In this document: one piece after another, positions 44,410 through 52,958 of the stretch
Position numbering within the stretch: position 1 is the stretch's first letter
Layout of the letters: each line of letters opens with the position of its first letter
Source of the DNA: Thalassovita mediterranea
Lineage (GTDB): Bacteria > Pseudomonadota > Alphaproteobacteria > Rhodobacterales > Rhodobacteraceae
Assembly (NCBI RefSeq): GCF_001458435.1
Contig: NZ_CYSF01000007.1
Span: forward strand, 372,001 to 436,000
Direction: 5' to 3'
Length of the DNA: 64,000 nt
Translations under genes and position numbers: made by a program
The notes under the pieces: generated by a model
Databases searched by the model: none
Seen by the model: only the letters and a program-made list of their open reading frames with translations
What the model was told of the DNA's origin: nothing

Positions 44410-44592
44410 ATGTTCAGACTTGCAGCCATTTTGCACCTCTTCATTGGGACAACGCTGGCTGGTTCGGCGCTTATCGTGGCGCTGGTGACTGGACACGACA
44501 GTGTCAGCGGTTTGGTAACCGCAGCATTGATCGGTTTTGTCGTTTCCCTACCGGCGACCTATTTTGTCGCACGGGCTCTTTTCACTGATTGA
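44410..44592 (+). CDS. Small two-helix membrane protein (60 residues)
   Basis: MFRLAAILHLFIGTTLAGSA forms the first helix and LVTAALIGFVVSLPATYFVA the second, so it is an integral membrane hairpin with short loops. The sequence belongs to a roseobacter-conserved small protein that I recall being mislabelled as CTP synthetase in some annotations. The start follows GGGGGAC at good distance. It sits behind a class II FNR-type promoter, so it may be made under low oxygen. Function unknown. Confidence 0.8.
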   Translation: MFRLAAILHLFIGTTLAGSALIVALVTGHDSVSGLVTAALIGFVVSLPATYFVARALFTD

Positions 44593-44624
44593 TCAAAGCT
44601 TTGTGCGAATCCCGCCTCGGTGGG

Positions 44625-44678
44625 ACGGTGGCGATGACGTGCGTGGGAAGGGGTCCCCCAAACGTTGTCGCCACCACC
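44625..44678. other. Imperfect long hairpin between small membrane gene and hydrolase
   Basis: GGTGGCGA..ACGT (44627-44640) pairs with ACGT..TCGCCACC (44662-44675), 12 of 14 pairs, around a GC-rich loop. There is no strong T-run; it may serve as a bidirectional end signal between the convergent genes. Confidence 0.45.
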
Positions 44679-44694
44679 TTTCCAGCCTGTTGAC

Positions 44695-45456
44695 TTAGCC
44701 GCGGTTCAGATAGCTGCGCACGGCCGCTTCAAATTCGCGCGGCTTTTCTGCGTGCAGCCAATGACCAGCCTCTGGAATTTTGGCGAAATGGCTGTTGGGA
44801 AATAGCGATTTGGTCAAATTTCTGTCTTCGCGTTTCACATAATCAGACAGGGCGCCGGACAGGAAAAGCGTGTCGCCAAAATATTGACGGTCGATTTCTG
44901 GAAAGCTCAGGATTTGATCCATATCCCGCGCCAGTACATCCAAGTTTAGCCGCCAGCGCTTGCCAGCCACATCCAGGGACTGGGTGAAAAAGGTTGGCAG
45001 AATTGGATCCTCTACGATCGCGCGCAGCTGCGCCTCTGCGTCCGAGCGCTTGTCCACCCGTGCCAGATCGACGGCCCGCATCGCTTCGACATATTGGATC
45101 TGTGAATGGGTGTAGGTCACGGGCGCGATGTCAGCGACAATCAGGCGGTTCACCAGGTCTGGGTGTTCTAGCGCCAACACCATCGCCGCTTTGCCGCCCA
45201 TGGAATGGCCCAGGACGTCCATAGGGGCCCCGTGGGCGCGAATGACCTCGGCCAGGTCCGCAGCCATGCCAGCGTAGCTGTGATCGTCGATCCAGGGGCT
45301 GTAGCCATGGTTGCGCTGGTCGACTGCGATCACCTGACGTTCATCAGACAGGCGTTTGGCAATCACCCCCCAGTTGCGGCCTGACCCGTAAAGGCCATGC
45401 ACGATCAGAAGGGCGGGTTGGTTGGTCGGGTCACCGTGGACGATCTGGTTCAGCAT
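44695..45456 (-). CDS. Alpha/beta-fold hydrolase (YbfF-like esterase)
   Basis: A 253-residue cytosolic alpha/beta hydrolase with the oxyanion strand IVHGLYGSGRNWG, the nucleophile elbow GHSMGG (Ser near residue 98), Asp in the cap-following strand, and a C-terminal His in EAGHWLHAEKP. It resembles the YbfF esterase group that acts on acyl-CoA or short esters. It follows the DUF817 gene on the same strand after 44 bases and may be the last gene of the kptA-DUF817 transcript. Confidence 0.88.
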   Translation of the reverse strand: MLNQIVHGDPTNQPALLIVHGLYGSGRNWGVIAKRLSDERQVIAVDQRNHGYSPWIDDHSYAGMAADLAEVIRAHGAPMDVLGHSMGGKAAMVLALEHPDLVNRLIVADIAPVTYTHSQIQYVEAMRAVDLARVDKRSDAEAQLRAIVEDPILPTFFTQSLDVAGKRWRLNLDVLARDMDQILSFPEIDRQYFGDTLFLSGALSDYVKREDRNLTKSLFPNSHFAKIPEAGHWLHAEKPREFEAAVRSYLNRG

Positions 45457-45500
45457 AGGAACTGGATAGAACAGCGTGGGGCAGGGCGCCAGTGGGTTCT

Positions 45501-46349
45501 TTAGCTGTTGCGTGGATCATGAGGTTGGCGCTGCAAGGCGTGGCGCAGCACTAGCGTTACAGTGACGAAACTGACGTAAAGCAGCAGATACCACGATCCC
45601 ATCTTGGCAAAGCTGACCCGATCCAGCGGGTTTTGACCGGCGTAGAGCCACGTGCCTGTCAGCGTGCCGATGTTTTCTGCCAGCCACAGGAAGAAGCTGG
45701 AAAAGAACGCCGCCAGCGGCAACGGCATCCAGTACCAGTTTGCCCCGATGCGGAACCAGATCCGCGTGCGCAGGAACAGAACCAATGTGGCGGCAAACAG
45801 CGCGATGCGGATGTCTGGCACAAAATGATGTGCAAAGAAATTCACATAGATAGCAGTTGCCAGCACCACTGTGGTCCAGAATGGCGGGTAGGGTGCGAAG
45901 GTCATGTCAAACAACCGGATCACCCGCGCCATATAGGATCCGACGGCGGCGTACATAAATCCCGAAAACAGCGGTACGCCCATCAGTTTTAGCAGGCCCG
46001 GTTCCGGATAGGCCCAGCTGCCCGCTTGTACCTTGAACAGTTCCATCGCCGTTCCAGTCAGATGGAACAGCGCGATGACCTTGGCCTCTTCCCAGCTTTC
46101 CAGTTTGAGCGCCAGAAAGGCCACCTGCAGAGCCAGTGCGATACCCACCAGCGCATCATAGCGATGTAGCGACCATTCCGGTTGCCATATTGCCTTGGTC
46201 ACAAGGATCGCGGCCAGCAGGCAGATCCCGAACAGGCAGGCCCAGCCCTGTTTCAGGACGAACATGACAAACTCGACGACCCCATGCGGCAGGCGGGCGC
46301 GCATTCGGTCGCCCAGACGGCGTTCGATGGTTAGGGCGTGTTCGGTCAT
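45501..46349 (-). CDS. DUF817 integral membrane protein
   Basis: The 282-residue protein has about eight hydrophobic segments and the family-specific LESWEEAKVIALFHLTGTAMELFKVQAGSW around residue 80-110, as well as WLYAGQNPLDRVSFAKMGSWYLL near the end. DUF817 has no known function. Its start overlaps the kptA stop by four bases (ATGA arrangement on the minus strand), so the two are co-translated. Confidence 0.88.
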   Translation of the reverse strand: MTEHALTIERRLGDRMRARLPHGVVEFVMFVLKQGWACLFGICLLAAILVTKAIWQPEWSLHRYDALVGIALALQVAFLALKLESWEEAKVIALFHLTGTAMELFKVQAGSWAYPEPGLLKLMGVPLFSGFMYAAVGSYMARVIRLFDMTFAPYPPFWTTVVLATAIYVNFFAHHFVPDIRIALFAATLVLFLRTRIWFRIGANWYWMPLPLAAFFSSFFLWLAENIGTLTGTWLYAGQNPLDRVSFAKMGSWYLLLYVSFVTVTLVLRHALQRQPHDPRNS

Positions 46350-46876
46350 CGCGTAATGGCATCTGGCGGAATTGCACCGGTCAACCAGACCCCGTTTTCT
46401 GACAAATAGAAAAGCTGTCCATTTTGATGCAGGGGACCGGCAGCGATCTGCAAGACAACGGGTTTGCCGTGGCGGGCGCCAACAGTGCGCGCGGTGTCAA
46501 CATCAACGGAGAGATGTACGTGCTGGCGCCCCATGGGTTTAAGCCCTTCTGACAAGATTGCGTCACATGACGCTGCAGAGGTGCCGTGAAATAGTTTTTC
46601 GGGCGGAATTGCTGGTTTCAGGCCCAGATCGACATCGCGTGAGTGACCCTGACGGGCGCGGATGTATTGCCCATCTTCAGAGAGTGCGAACCGTTGCTTT
46701 GGATTGGTGTCGATAATTTCGATCAGTTCATCGCGTGTTATTGGTTGGCGACGATTGGAAAGTATCTTCTCGACCGATGCCCAGCCAGACTTGTCGAGTG
46801 TCAGATCAATTTCTTCAGGGGCGTGCCGTAGAACAAGGCTAAGAAATTTGCTTTTGGAAATAAGTGCTTTTTTCAT
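46346..46876 (-). CDS. kptA: RNA 2'-phosphotransferase (Tpt1/KptA family)
   Basis: Transfers an internal 2'-phosphate of RNA to NAD+ giving ADP-ribose 1'',2''-cyclic phosphate and nicotinamide. The protein has the family N-lobe motif SKFLSLVLRHAPEEIDLTLDKSGW, the RFALSEDGQYIRARQGHS segment and the ADP-ribosyltransferase lobe with FHGTSAASCDAILSEGL and HVHLSVDVDTARTVG. About 176 residues from 46876; an in-frame ATG at 46915 would add 13. Bacteria have no tRNA introns of the eukaryotic type, so its natural RNA is unknown. It heads a kptA-DUF817-hydrolase run divergent from the TetR gene. Confidence 0.9.
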   Translation of the reverse strand: MKKALISKSKFLSLVLRHAPEEIDLTLDKSGWASVEKILSNRRQPITRDELIEIIDTNPKQRFALSEDGQYIRARQGHSRDVDLGLKPAIPPEKLFHGTSAASCDAILSEGLKPMGRQHVHLSVDVDTARTVGARHGKPVVLQIAAGPLHQNGQLFYLSENGVWLTGAIPPDAITR

Positions 46877-46949
46877 TCTTTTAACTAACGCCCTCTGGTT
46901 TGTGCTGTCCAGCATGGTGCGCTTTCTTCGTTTGCTTTCGGGACGATTA

Positions 46950-46962
46950 TGAACGATGTTCA
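46950..46962. promoter_or_regulatory. TGAAC-N3-GTTCA dyad between kptA and tetR
   Basis: TGAACGATGTTCA, a perfect five-base inverted repeat with a three-base spacer, 26 bases before the TetR start. Same pattern as the three dyads upstream of the PspA-like gene. Confidence 0.75.
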
Positions 46963-46988
46963 CTCGAGACGATGCAGAGGGGAATAAA

Positions 46989-47579
46989 ATGGCAGGCAAA
47001 GTAGAGGCGCGGCGTGCCGCATTGCGGGAAAAACTGATCGAACTGGCAGAGGCGCAGATCGTCGCAGGTGGCCTTTCTTCGCTCAAGGCGCGGCAACTGG
47101 CGCAGGATGCGGGTTGCGCGCTAGGGGCGATCTACACGGTGTTTGACGACATGACGGCGTTGGTTCTGGCGGTCAACGGGCGCACCTTTCAGGCGTTGGG
47201 GCAGGCTGTACGGGCGTCGTTTGAGGGGGCAGAGGGGCTGGCGCCCAATGACCGCCTGATCGTGATGAGTAACGCCTATTTGTCCTTCGCCGCGGAACAT
47301 ACGCATCTGTGGCGGGCGCTGTTTGATGTGGAGATGTCCACTGATCACAACGTGCCGGATTGGTACATGTCCGCCTTGGGTGGTTTGTTTGCGTTGATCT
47401 CGCAGCCTTTGTCGCAAATCTTTCCCGAGATGGAGGCAGAAGAACTGTCATTGATGACGCGCGCGCTGTTTTCTTCGGTTCATGGCATTGTGTTGTTAGG
47501 CTTGGAGAATCGGATTTCCGGCGTGCCACGCGATCAGATCGAGGTGATGATCGCGCAGGTTTTGAGCCATATTCGATAA
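46989..47579 (+). CDS. TetR-family repressor of the PspA-like module
   Basis: The 196-residue protein has an N-terminal TetR helix-turn-helix ([29 protein letters not shown], residues about 30-60) and a helical ligand-binding part with a WHG-like domain ([38 protein letters not shown]). ATG 46989 follows GAGGGGAA; a farther in-frame ATG at 46956 overlaps the operator. One TGAAC-N3-GTTCA dyad lies before it and three lie between its stop and the PspA-like gene, so it most likely represses itself and that gene. The effector is unknown. Confidence 0.9.
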   Translation: MAGKVEARRAALREKLIELAEAQIVAGGLSSLKARQLAQDAGCALGAIYTVFDDMTALVLAVNGRTFQALGQAVRASFEGAEGLAPNDRLIVMSNAYLSFAAEHTHLWRALFDVEMSTDHNVPDWYMSALGGLFALISQPLSQIFPEMEAEELSLMTRALFSSVHGIVLLGLENRISGVPRDQIEVMIAQVLSHIR

Positions 47580-47583
47580 AATT

Positions 47584-47654
47584 TGAACATTGTTCAAAAA
47601 ATATCTTGAACAATGTTCAAATTGTTTCTATATCCGTCTTGTGAACGACGTTCA
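47584..47654. promoter_or_regulatory. Three TGAAC-N3-GTTCA operators upstream of the PspA-like gene
   Basis: TGAACATTGTTCA (47584-47596), TGAACAATGTTCA (47607-47619) and TGAACGACGTTCA (47642-47654). Centres are 23 and 35 bases apart. They lie just upstream of the PspA-like start at 47689, in AT-rich promoter DNA. Confidence 0.85.
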
Positions 47655-47688
47655 TAATTGTTGAGCGCCGCAACAACGGAGGTAGAAG

Positions 47689-48363
47689 ATGTTTTCAACG
47701 CTGAAGACTTTGATCCAAGGCACCAACGCCCGCGCTGAAGAGCGGCTGCGTGATGTGCATGCCATCGAATTGATTGACCAGAAAATCCGCGAGGCCGAAG
47801 CAGGCCTGAAGAACGCCAAATTCAGCCTTGCCAGCCTGATCCAAAAACAGCGTAGCGAGGCGGCGCAGCTGACCCGGATTGAGGGGCAGATCACCGACCT
47901 GACCGACCGCGCGACCGCAGCGCTGGCGGATGCGCGCGATGACCTGGCCGCACAGGCGGCAGAGGCGATAGCGTCGCTGGAAAACGAAGCCACCCTGCGC
48001 CGTCAGACGGTAGAGCGGCTGGATGCCCGTGTGTTGCAGCTGCAAAACGCCGTGGAACGCGCCAGTCGCCGCATTCTTGATCTGAAACAGGGGGCAATCG
48101 CCGCCCGTGCCGTGCGCCGTGAGCAGGTCGCGCAAAAGGGGCTGAGCCGCCACATCGCACACGACAGCGCCTTCGACGACGCAGAAGCGTTGATCGAACA
48201 GGTTTTGGGTGCCGAAGATCCGTTTGAACAGGCGCAGATCCTGCATGAGATCGACAGTGGCCTGAAGCCCGACAGCGCGCTGAGTAAGCTGGCCGATGCG
48301 GGCTATGGCGCCGCGCAAAAGGTGACAGGTAGCGCCGTGCTGGCCCGCCTGAAAACTGCATAA
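47689..48363 (+). CDS. PspA/IM30 (ESCRT-III-like) family protein
   Basis: The 224-residue protein is a nearly continuous coiled coil: MFSTLKTLIQGTNARAEERL amphipathic N-terminus, then heptad-rich helices with QKIREAEAGLKNAKFSLASLIQKQRSE and RQTVERLDARVLQLQNAVERASRR. This is the PspA/IM30/Vipp1 superfamily, which oligomerises on the inner membrane to keep its integrity under envelope or proton-motive-force stress. ATG 47689 follows ACGGAGG. It is followed after 35 bases by a YiaA/B-like membrane gene in the same orientation. No pspF, pspB or pspC gene is nearby, so control is by the TetR dyads instead. Confidence 0.88.
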   Translation: MFSTLKTLIQGTNARAEERLRDVHAIELIDQKIREAEAGLKNAKFSLASLIQKQRSEAAQLTRIEGQITDLTDRATAALADARDDLAAQAAEAIASLENEATLRRQTVERLDARVLQLQNAVERASRRILDLKQGAIAARAVRREQVAQKGLSRHIAHDSAFDDAEALIEQVLGAEDPFEQAQILHEIDSGLKPDSALSKLADAGYGAAQKVTGSAVLARLKTA

Positions 48364-48398
48364 CTGAACAATATTAACGATATTAAAGGATTAAACTT

Positions 48399-48674
48399 AT
48401 GACCGACCGTAACGACAACGCCCTGATTATCACCCTGAACATGGCCGGTGTGGCCCTCTCTTATGGTTTGCTGGCGATTTCTTTGTGGCTGTCCACTGAT
48501 GTGCCGCTGTCGACCAAAGGTTTCTGGGGCATGGGTATCGTGTTGCTGACGCTCAGCCTGATCAACGTGGTGAAATACCGTTTTGACCAGCGTTCCAGCG
48601 AAGATCGTATTCGCAAAATTGAGGATGCGCGCAACGAAAAGATGCTGGAAGAGGCGCTGCGCGAAGAGGCGTGA
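48399..48674 (+). CDS. YiaA/YiaB-like two-helix membrane protein
   Basis: The 91-residue protein has two membrane segments (LNMAGVALSYGLLAISLWLS and WGMGIVLLTLSLINVVKY) and a charged cytosolic tail (RSSEDRIRKIEDARNEKMLEEALREEA). The short YiaAB family is of unknown function. It is the second gene of the PspA-like unit and ends at a shared terminator. The tail could contact the coiled-coil PspA-like protein, which is inference from context only. Confidence 0.82.
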   Translation: MTDRNDNALIITLNMAGVALSYGLLAISLWLSTDVPLSTKGFWGMGIVLLTLSLINVVKYRFDQRSSEDRIRKIEDARNEKMLEEALREEA

Positions 48675-48693
48675 TCCGACCGCTGCACCAAAT

Positions 48694-48724
48694 AAAAACC
48701 CCGGACCGCTGGTCCGGGGTTTCC
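48694..48724. terminator. Bidirectional terminator between YiaA-like gene and glyA
   Basis: AAACCCCGGACC and GGTCCGGGGTTT pair around GCT (48696-48722). It is symmetric and so can serve both convergent genes; T-runs are short on each side. Confidence 0.85.
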
Positions 48725-48747
48725 TGTGTCATGGATGCAGGCAAACC

Positions 48748-50031
48748 TTACAGGTTCGGGTACATCTCAAACTTTGCGCACAGCGCTTCAACTTCGGCTT
48801 TCACCTTGGCTTCGACGGCGGCGTTGCCTTCTTCGCCGTTGGCGGCCAGACCGTCGACCACTTCGACGATCCAGTCAGCGATCTGACGGAATTCCGCCTC
48901 ACCGAAACCACGGGTGGTGCCGGCGGGGGTGCCCAGACGGATGCCCGAGGTGACCATCGGCTTTTCCGGGTCAAACGGGATGCCGTTTTTGTTGCAGGTG
49001 ATGTGCGCGCGGCCCAGGGCCTTTTCGGTGGCGTTGCCTTTCACACCTTTGGGGCGCAGGTCTACCAGCATCACGTGGGTGTCGGTGCCACCGGTGACGA
49101 TGTCCAGACCGCCCTTGATCAGCTGATCGGCCAGTGCAACAGCGTTTGCGCGCACTTGCTTCTGGTAGGCTTTGAACTCGGGACGCAGCGCTTCGCCGAA
49201 GGCAGCGGCTTTACCGGCGATGACGTGCATCAGCGGACCACCCTGAATGCCGGGGAAGATGGCAGAGTTGATTTTCTTGGCCAGCGCTTCGTTGTTGGTC
49301 AGGATCATGCCGCCACGGGGACCGCGCAGGGTCTTGTGGGTGGTGGTGGTCGCAACATCCGCATAGGGGAAGGGCGAGGGGTGTTCGCCTGCGGCAACCA
49401 GACCGGCAAAGTGGGCCATGTCGACCATCAGGAAGGCGCCAACTTCGTCAGCGATTTCACGGAACTTGGCAAAGTCGATCTGACGCGGGATGGCGGAGCC
49501 ACCGGCGATGATCAGGGCAGGCTTGTGCTCGCGCGCCAGCTCGGCCACTTGATCGTAGTCGATCAGGTTGTTGTCTTCGCGTACACCGTACTGAACAGCG
49601 TTGAACCATTTGCCCGACTGGTTGGGGGCTGCGCCGTGGGTCAGGTGACCACCGGAGGCCAGGTTCATACCCAGAATGGTGTCGCCGGGTTTGATCATCG
49701 CCATGAAGGCGCCTTGGTTCGCCTGCGAACCGGAGTTCGGCTGAACGTTCACGTACTCACAGCCAAACAGTTCCTTGGCGCGGTCGATGGCCAGGTTTTC
49801 GGCAACGTCGACGTACTGGCAACCGCCATAGTAGCGGCGGCCCGGGTAGCCTTCGGCGTATTTGTTGGTCAGCACGGAACCCTGTGCTTCCATCACGGCG
49901 GCGGAAACGATGTTTTCCGATGCGATCAGTTCGATCTCATGACGCTGGCGGCCCAGTTCGTCGGTGATGGAGCCAAACAGCTCGGGATCGCGGGTTGCGA
50001 GGCTTTCGGTGAAGAAACCGTTGTCGGACAT
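48748..50031 (-). CDS. glyA: Serine hydroxymethyltransferase
   Basis: A PLP enzyme that converts serine and tetrahydrofolate to glycine and methylene-tetrahydrofolate. The 427-residue protein has the PLP lysine Lys233 in [14 protein letters not shown], and the family segments IASENIVS near residue 36 and [18 protein letters not shown] 50031 follows CGGAGTGTCCC. It is the partner of gcvTHP in one-carbon supply, but is on another transcript. I find no known riboswitch in the 190 bases upstream. Confidence 0.97.
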   Translation of the reverse strand: MSDNGFFTESLATRDPELFGSITDELGRQRHEIELIASENIVSAAVMEAQGSVLTNKYAEGYPGRRYYGGCQYVDVAENLAIDRAKELFGCEYVNVQPNSGSQANQGAFMAMIKPGDTILGMNLASGGHLTHGAAPNQSGKWFNAVQYGVREDNNLIDYDQVAELAREHKPALIIAGGSAIPRQIDFAKFREIADEVGAFLMVDMAHFAGLVAAGEHPSPFPYADVATTTTHKTLRGPRGGMILTNNEALAKKINSAIFPGIQGGPLMHVIAGKAAAFGEALRPEFKAYQKQVRANAVALADQLIKGGLDIVTGGTDTHVMLVDLRPKGVKGNATEKALGRAHITCNKNGIPFDPEKPMVTSGIRLGTPAGTTRGFGEAEFRQIADWIVEVVDGLAANGEEGNAAVEAKVKAEVEALCAKFEMYPNL

Positions 50032-50218
50032 GGGACACTCCGTCAGAATTTAGAGGGCAGAGATTGATTGCGTTTAGGTAACGGAATAATGGCCTTTCAG
50101 AAAGCGATGAATGCGACCAAGTGGCGTGTGTAGGCGGCAGGGGTGGTGCTTGACGCAAAGTTGTGGTTCGATCGGCACCAAATACGCCTATCGGAAACCA
50201 CAAGATTGCCGAATCCCC

Positions 50219-50974
50219 ATGAAAATCTCTTTTGTTGCCAGTGACAGCCCTTCGGCGCAGACCGGACGCGCCGCGCTTCTTAGTCGTTATGGCTGTGTTG
50301 AGGAGGAAGAGGCAGATGTGATCGTCGCGCTTGGTGGTGACGGTTTTATGCTGTCGACCCTGCACCGCACCCGTGATCTGGCGCTGCCGGTCTATGGGAT
50401 GAACCGCGGCACCATTGGCTTTCTGATGAATGAGTATTCTGAAAGCAATCTGCTGAAACGCCTGGGTGAGGCAGAGGAGGCGGAAATTCATCCGCTGTCG
50501 ATGACCGCAACCTGCCGCGATGGCACCACGCATCGCGCGCTGGCGCTGAACGAGGTGTCGGTGTTGCGTTCTGGTTCGCAGGCGGCGAAGCTGCGGATTT
50601 CCATCGACGGACGCCTGCGTATGGAAGAGCTGATCTGTGACGGTGCCCTTGTTGCGACCCCTGCAGGATCAACCGCCTATAACTACTCGGCTCACGGGCC
50701 GATCCTGCCAGTGGGGACTGACATTTTGGCGTTGACCGCGATTGCGCCTTTTCGTCCGCGGCGCTGGCGCGGGGCGCTGCTGCCGACCACGGCGACTGTG
50801 CGGTTTGATGTGATCGAGGCGGAAAAGCGCCCCGTGATGGCCGAAGCGGATAGCAATCTGGTGCCCAATGTCACATCGGTTGAAATCCGCTCGGAGCCGC
50901 AAATCTCGCACCGGTTGCTGTTTGACCCCGGCCACGGGCTAGAGGAGCGGCTGCTGCGCGAACAGTTCGAATAG
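50219..50974 (+). CDS. nadK: NAD kinase
   Basis: Phosphorylates NAD+ to NADP+. The 251-residue protein has the GGDG motif at residues 39-42 (VALGGDGFML), the MNRGTIGFLMNEY segment and the signature TPAGSTAYNYSAHGPILP. The short form without an N-terminal extension is common in alphaproteobacteria. The start ATG 50219 is at the family N-terminus (MKISFVASDSP); no strong ribosome site. It is divergent from glyA. Confidence 0.95.
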   Translation: MKISFVASDSPSAQTGRAALLSRYGCVEEEEADVIVALGGDGFMLSTLHRTRDLALPVYGMNRGTIGFLMNEYSESNLLKRLGEAEEAEIHPLSMTATCRDGTTHRALALNEVSVLRSGSQAAKLRISIDGRLRMEELICDGALVATPAGSTAYNYSAHGPILPVGTDILALTAIAPFRPRRWRGALLPTTATVRFDVIEAEKRPVMAEADSNLVPNVTSVEIRSEPQISHRLLFDPGHGLEERLLREQFE

Positions 50975-51014
50975 CGCGCTGCCCCTGCACCTTTCAATGT
51001 TCCCTAAATGCTCA

Positions 51015-51042
51015 AAAAGGCCGCGTAGATGCGCGGCCTTCT
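51015..51042 (-). terminator. Terminator of prpE
   Basis: AAGGCCGCG and CGCGGCCTT (51017-51040) form a 9-bp stem; on the minus strand it is followed by TTTTTGAG. It starts about 25 bases after the prpE stop. Confidence 0.85.
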
Positions 51043-51065
51043 GACGTTTCACACGGACGCTGGCC

Positions 51066-52958
51066 TTAGTCGTGGGCGTAGCCCAGACCCTGCAGGGCCA
51101 GCTTGATCTCGTCCAGAATGGCGGGATCGTCGATGGTGGCGGGCATTTTGTATTCCTTGCCATCGGCGATCGACACCATGGTGGCGCGCAGGATCTTGCC
51201 CGAGCGGGTTTTGGGCAGGCGGTCGACAACGGTGGCCAGTTTGAACGCGGCAACAGGGCCGATCTTTTCGCGCACCAGTGCAACCACCTCTTTCACCACA
51301 TCAGTGTGGGCGCGATCACAGCCCGCGTTCAGGCAGAGGAAGCCCATCGGCATCTGGCCTTTCAGCGAATCCGCGACGCCGATCACGGCACATTCCGCCA
51401 CATCGGGGTGGCCTGCCAGAACCTCTTCCATTGCGCCGGTGGACAGGCGGTGGCCGGCCACGTTGATCACGTCATCGGTGCGCGCCATGATGTAGAGGTA
51501 GCCGTCTTCGTCGATCATGCCCGCATCGCCGGTTTCATAGTAACCCGGGAAGTTGCTGAGGTAGGATGATTTGAACCGTTCTTCGGCTTTCCACAGGGTC
51601 GGGAAGGTGCCCGGCGGCAGCGGCAGCGGGGTGACGATTGCGCCCAGTTCGCCCGCAGGCAGCTCGTTGCCTGCATCATCAAGGATCTTCATGTCATAAC
51701 CCGGCAGCGGCACCGAGGGGGAACCGAGTTTCACCGGCAGCAGTTCGATGCCAACGGGGTTACACACACCGGGGAAGCCCAGTTCGGTCTGCCACCAGTG
51801 GTCGATGATCGGCTTGCGCAGCTGTTCCTGCGCCCAGACGATGGTGTCGGGGTCTGCACGTTCCCCGGCGAGGAAGACTTGGTCCAGACAGCTGAGGTCG
51901 TATTTCTTGACGAACTCGCCAGTCGGGTCTTCGCGTTTCACGGCGCGGAACGCGGTGGGCGCGGTGAAGAACGACTTCACCTTATGTTCCTCAATCACCC
52001 GCCAGAAAGTGCCTGCATCGGGGGTGCCGACGGGTTTACCTTCGAACACGATGGTGGTGTTGCCGTGGATGAGGGGGCCGTAGCAGATGTAGCTGTGGCC
52101 AACCACCCAACCCACGTCCGAGGCGGCCCAGAACACATCACCGGGATCGACGTTGTAGATGTTTTTCATCGTCCAGTTCAGCGCGACCAACTGGCCTGCG
52201 GTATGGCGGACAACGCCTTTGGGCTGACCTGTGGTGCCCGAGGTATAGAGGATGTAGGCGGGGTGGTTGCCCTCAACCGGAACGCATTCGGCGGGTTCGA
52301 CGCCGTATTGGAACCCGTGCCAGTTTACGTCCCGACCTTCGACCAGTTCGGCGACCTCTTGTTCACGTTGGAAGATGACGCAGAAATCCGGTTTATGTTC
52401 GGCCAGTTCGATGGCGCCGTCCAGCAGCGGTTTGTAGTGGACCACGCGGCCCGGTTCCAACCCGCAGGAGGCAGCGATGATCGCCTTGGGTTCACAATCG
52501 TCAATGCGCACGGCCAGTTCGTTGGCTGCAAAGCCACCAAAGACCACCGAATGGATTGCACCAAGGCGGGCACAGGCCAGCATCGCTTCCAGTGCTTCGG
52601 GGATCATCGGCATGTAGATGATGACGCGATCGCCTTTTTCAACGCCTTTGGCACGCAACGCACCAGCCAGAGAGGCAACACGGTTGCGCAGCTCGACATA
52701 AGAGATTTCGCGCTTGGTGTGGGTGATCGGGCTGTCGTAGATGATCGCGGTCTGTTCACCGCGGCCGTTTTCAACGTGGCGGTCAACGGCGTTCCAGCAG
52801 GTGTTTACCTTGGCATCCGCGAACCATTCATACAGGTTGTCGCCCTTGTCAAAGAGCGCCTTTGAGGGGGCGCTGTCCCAGTCGATCGCCTTGGCGGCAT
52901 CCATCCAGAAAGCTTCGGGATTGTCCTGCCAGCTTTGATAGACCTCTTTATATGACAT
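51066..52958 (-). CDS. prpE: Propionyl-CoA synthetase (acyl-CoA synthetase, PrpE type)
   Basis: An adenylate-forming enzyme that activates propionate (or another short acid) with ATP and CoA. The 630-residue protein has the P-loop-like YTSGTTGQPKGVVR, the ACS core motif YYETGDAGMIDEDGYL, and the C-terminal catalytic Lys588 in PKTRSGKILR. Its N-terminus (MSYKEVYQSWQDNPEAFWMDAAKAIDW) is like the PrpE enzymes of roseobacters rather than the acetate-specific AcsA. ATG 52958 follows AGGAGG. TTTGCAAA elements 180 bases upstream resemble short-chain acyl-CoA regulator sites, which supports the propionate assignment. The acid used is not proven. Confidence 0.88.
   Translation of the reverse strand: MSYKEVYQSWQDNPEAFWMDAAKAIDWDSAPSKALFDKGDNLYEWFADAKVNTCWNAVDRHVENGRGEQTAIIYDSPITHTKREISYVELRNRVASLAGALRAKGVEKGDRVIIYMPMIPEALEAMLACARLGAIHSVVFGGFAANELAVRIDDCEPKAIIAASCGLEPGRVVHYKPLLDGAIELAEHKPDFCVIFQREQEVAELVEGRDVNWHGFQYGVEPAECVPVEGNHPAYILYTSGTTGQPKGVVRHTAGQLVALNWTMKNIYNVDPGDVFWAASDVGWVVGHSYICYGPLIHGNTTIVFEGKPVGTPDAGTFWRVIEEHKVKSFFTAPTAFRAVKREDPTGEFVKKYDLSCLDQVFLAGERADPDTIVWAQEQLRKPIIDHWWQTELGFPGVCNPVGIELLPVKLGSPSVPLPGYDMKILDDAGNELPAGELGAIVTPLPLPPGTFPTLWKAEERFKSSYLSNFPGYYETGDAGMIDEDGYLYIMARTDDVINVAGHRLSTGAMEEVLAGHPDVAECAVIGVADSLKGQMPMGFLCLNAGCDRAHTDVVKEVVALVREKIGPVAAFKLATVVDRLPKTRSGKILRATMVSIADGKEYKMPATIDDPAILDEIKLALQGLGYAHD

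Noticed and set aside
44369-44488. 39-codon frame starting at ATG 44369 that overlaps the small membrane gene
   Set aside because: It has AAGGGGGG upstream, but it overlaps the likely -10 element and lacks protein-like features; kept only as a note within the promoter finding.
44410-44592. CTP synthetase label for the 60-residue protein
   Set aside because: A two-helix 60-residue membrane protein cannot be CTP synthetase; that label in other annotations is an error.
50032-50218. Possible riboswitch before glyA or nadK
   Set aside because: I cannot match the sequence to glycine, SAM, THF or other known folds.
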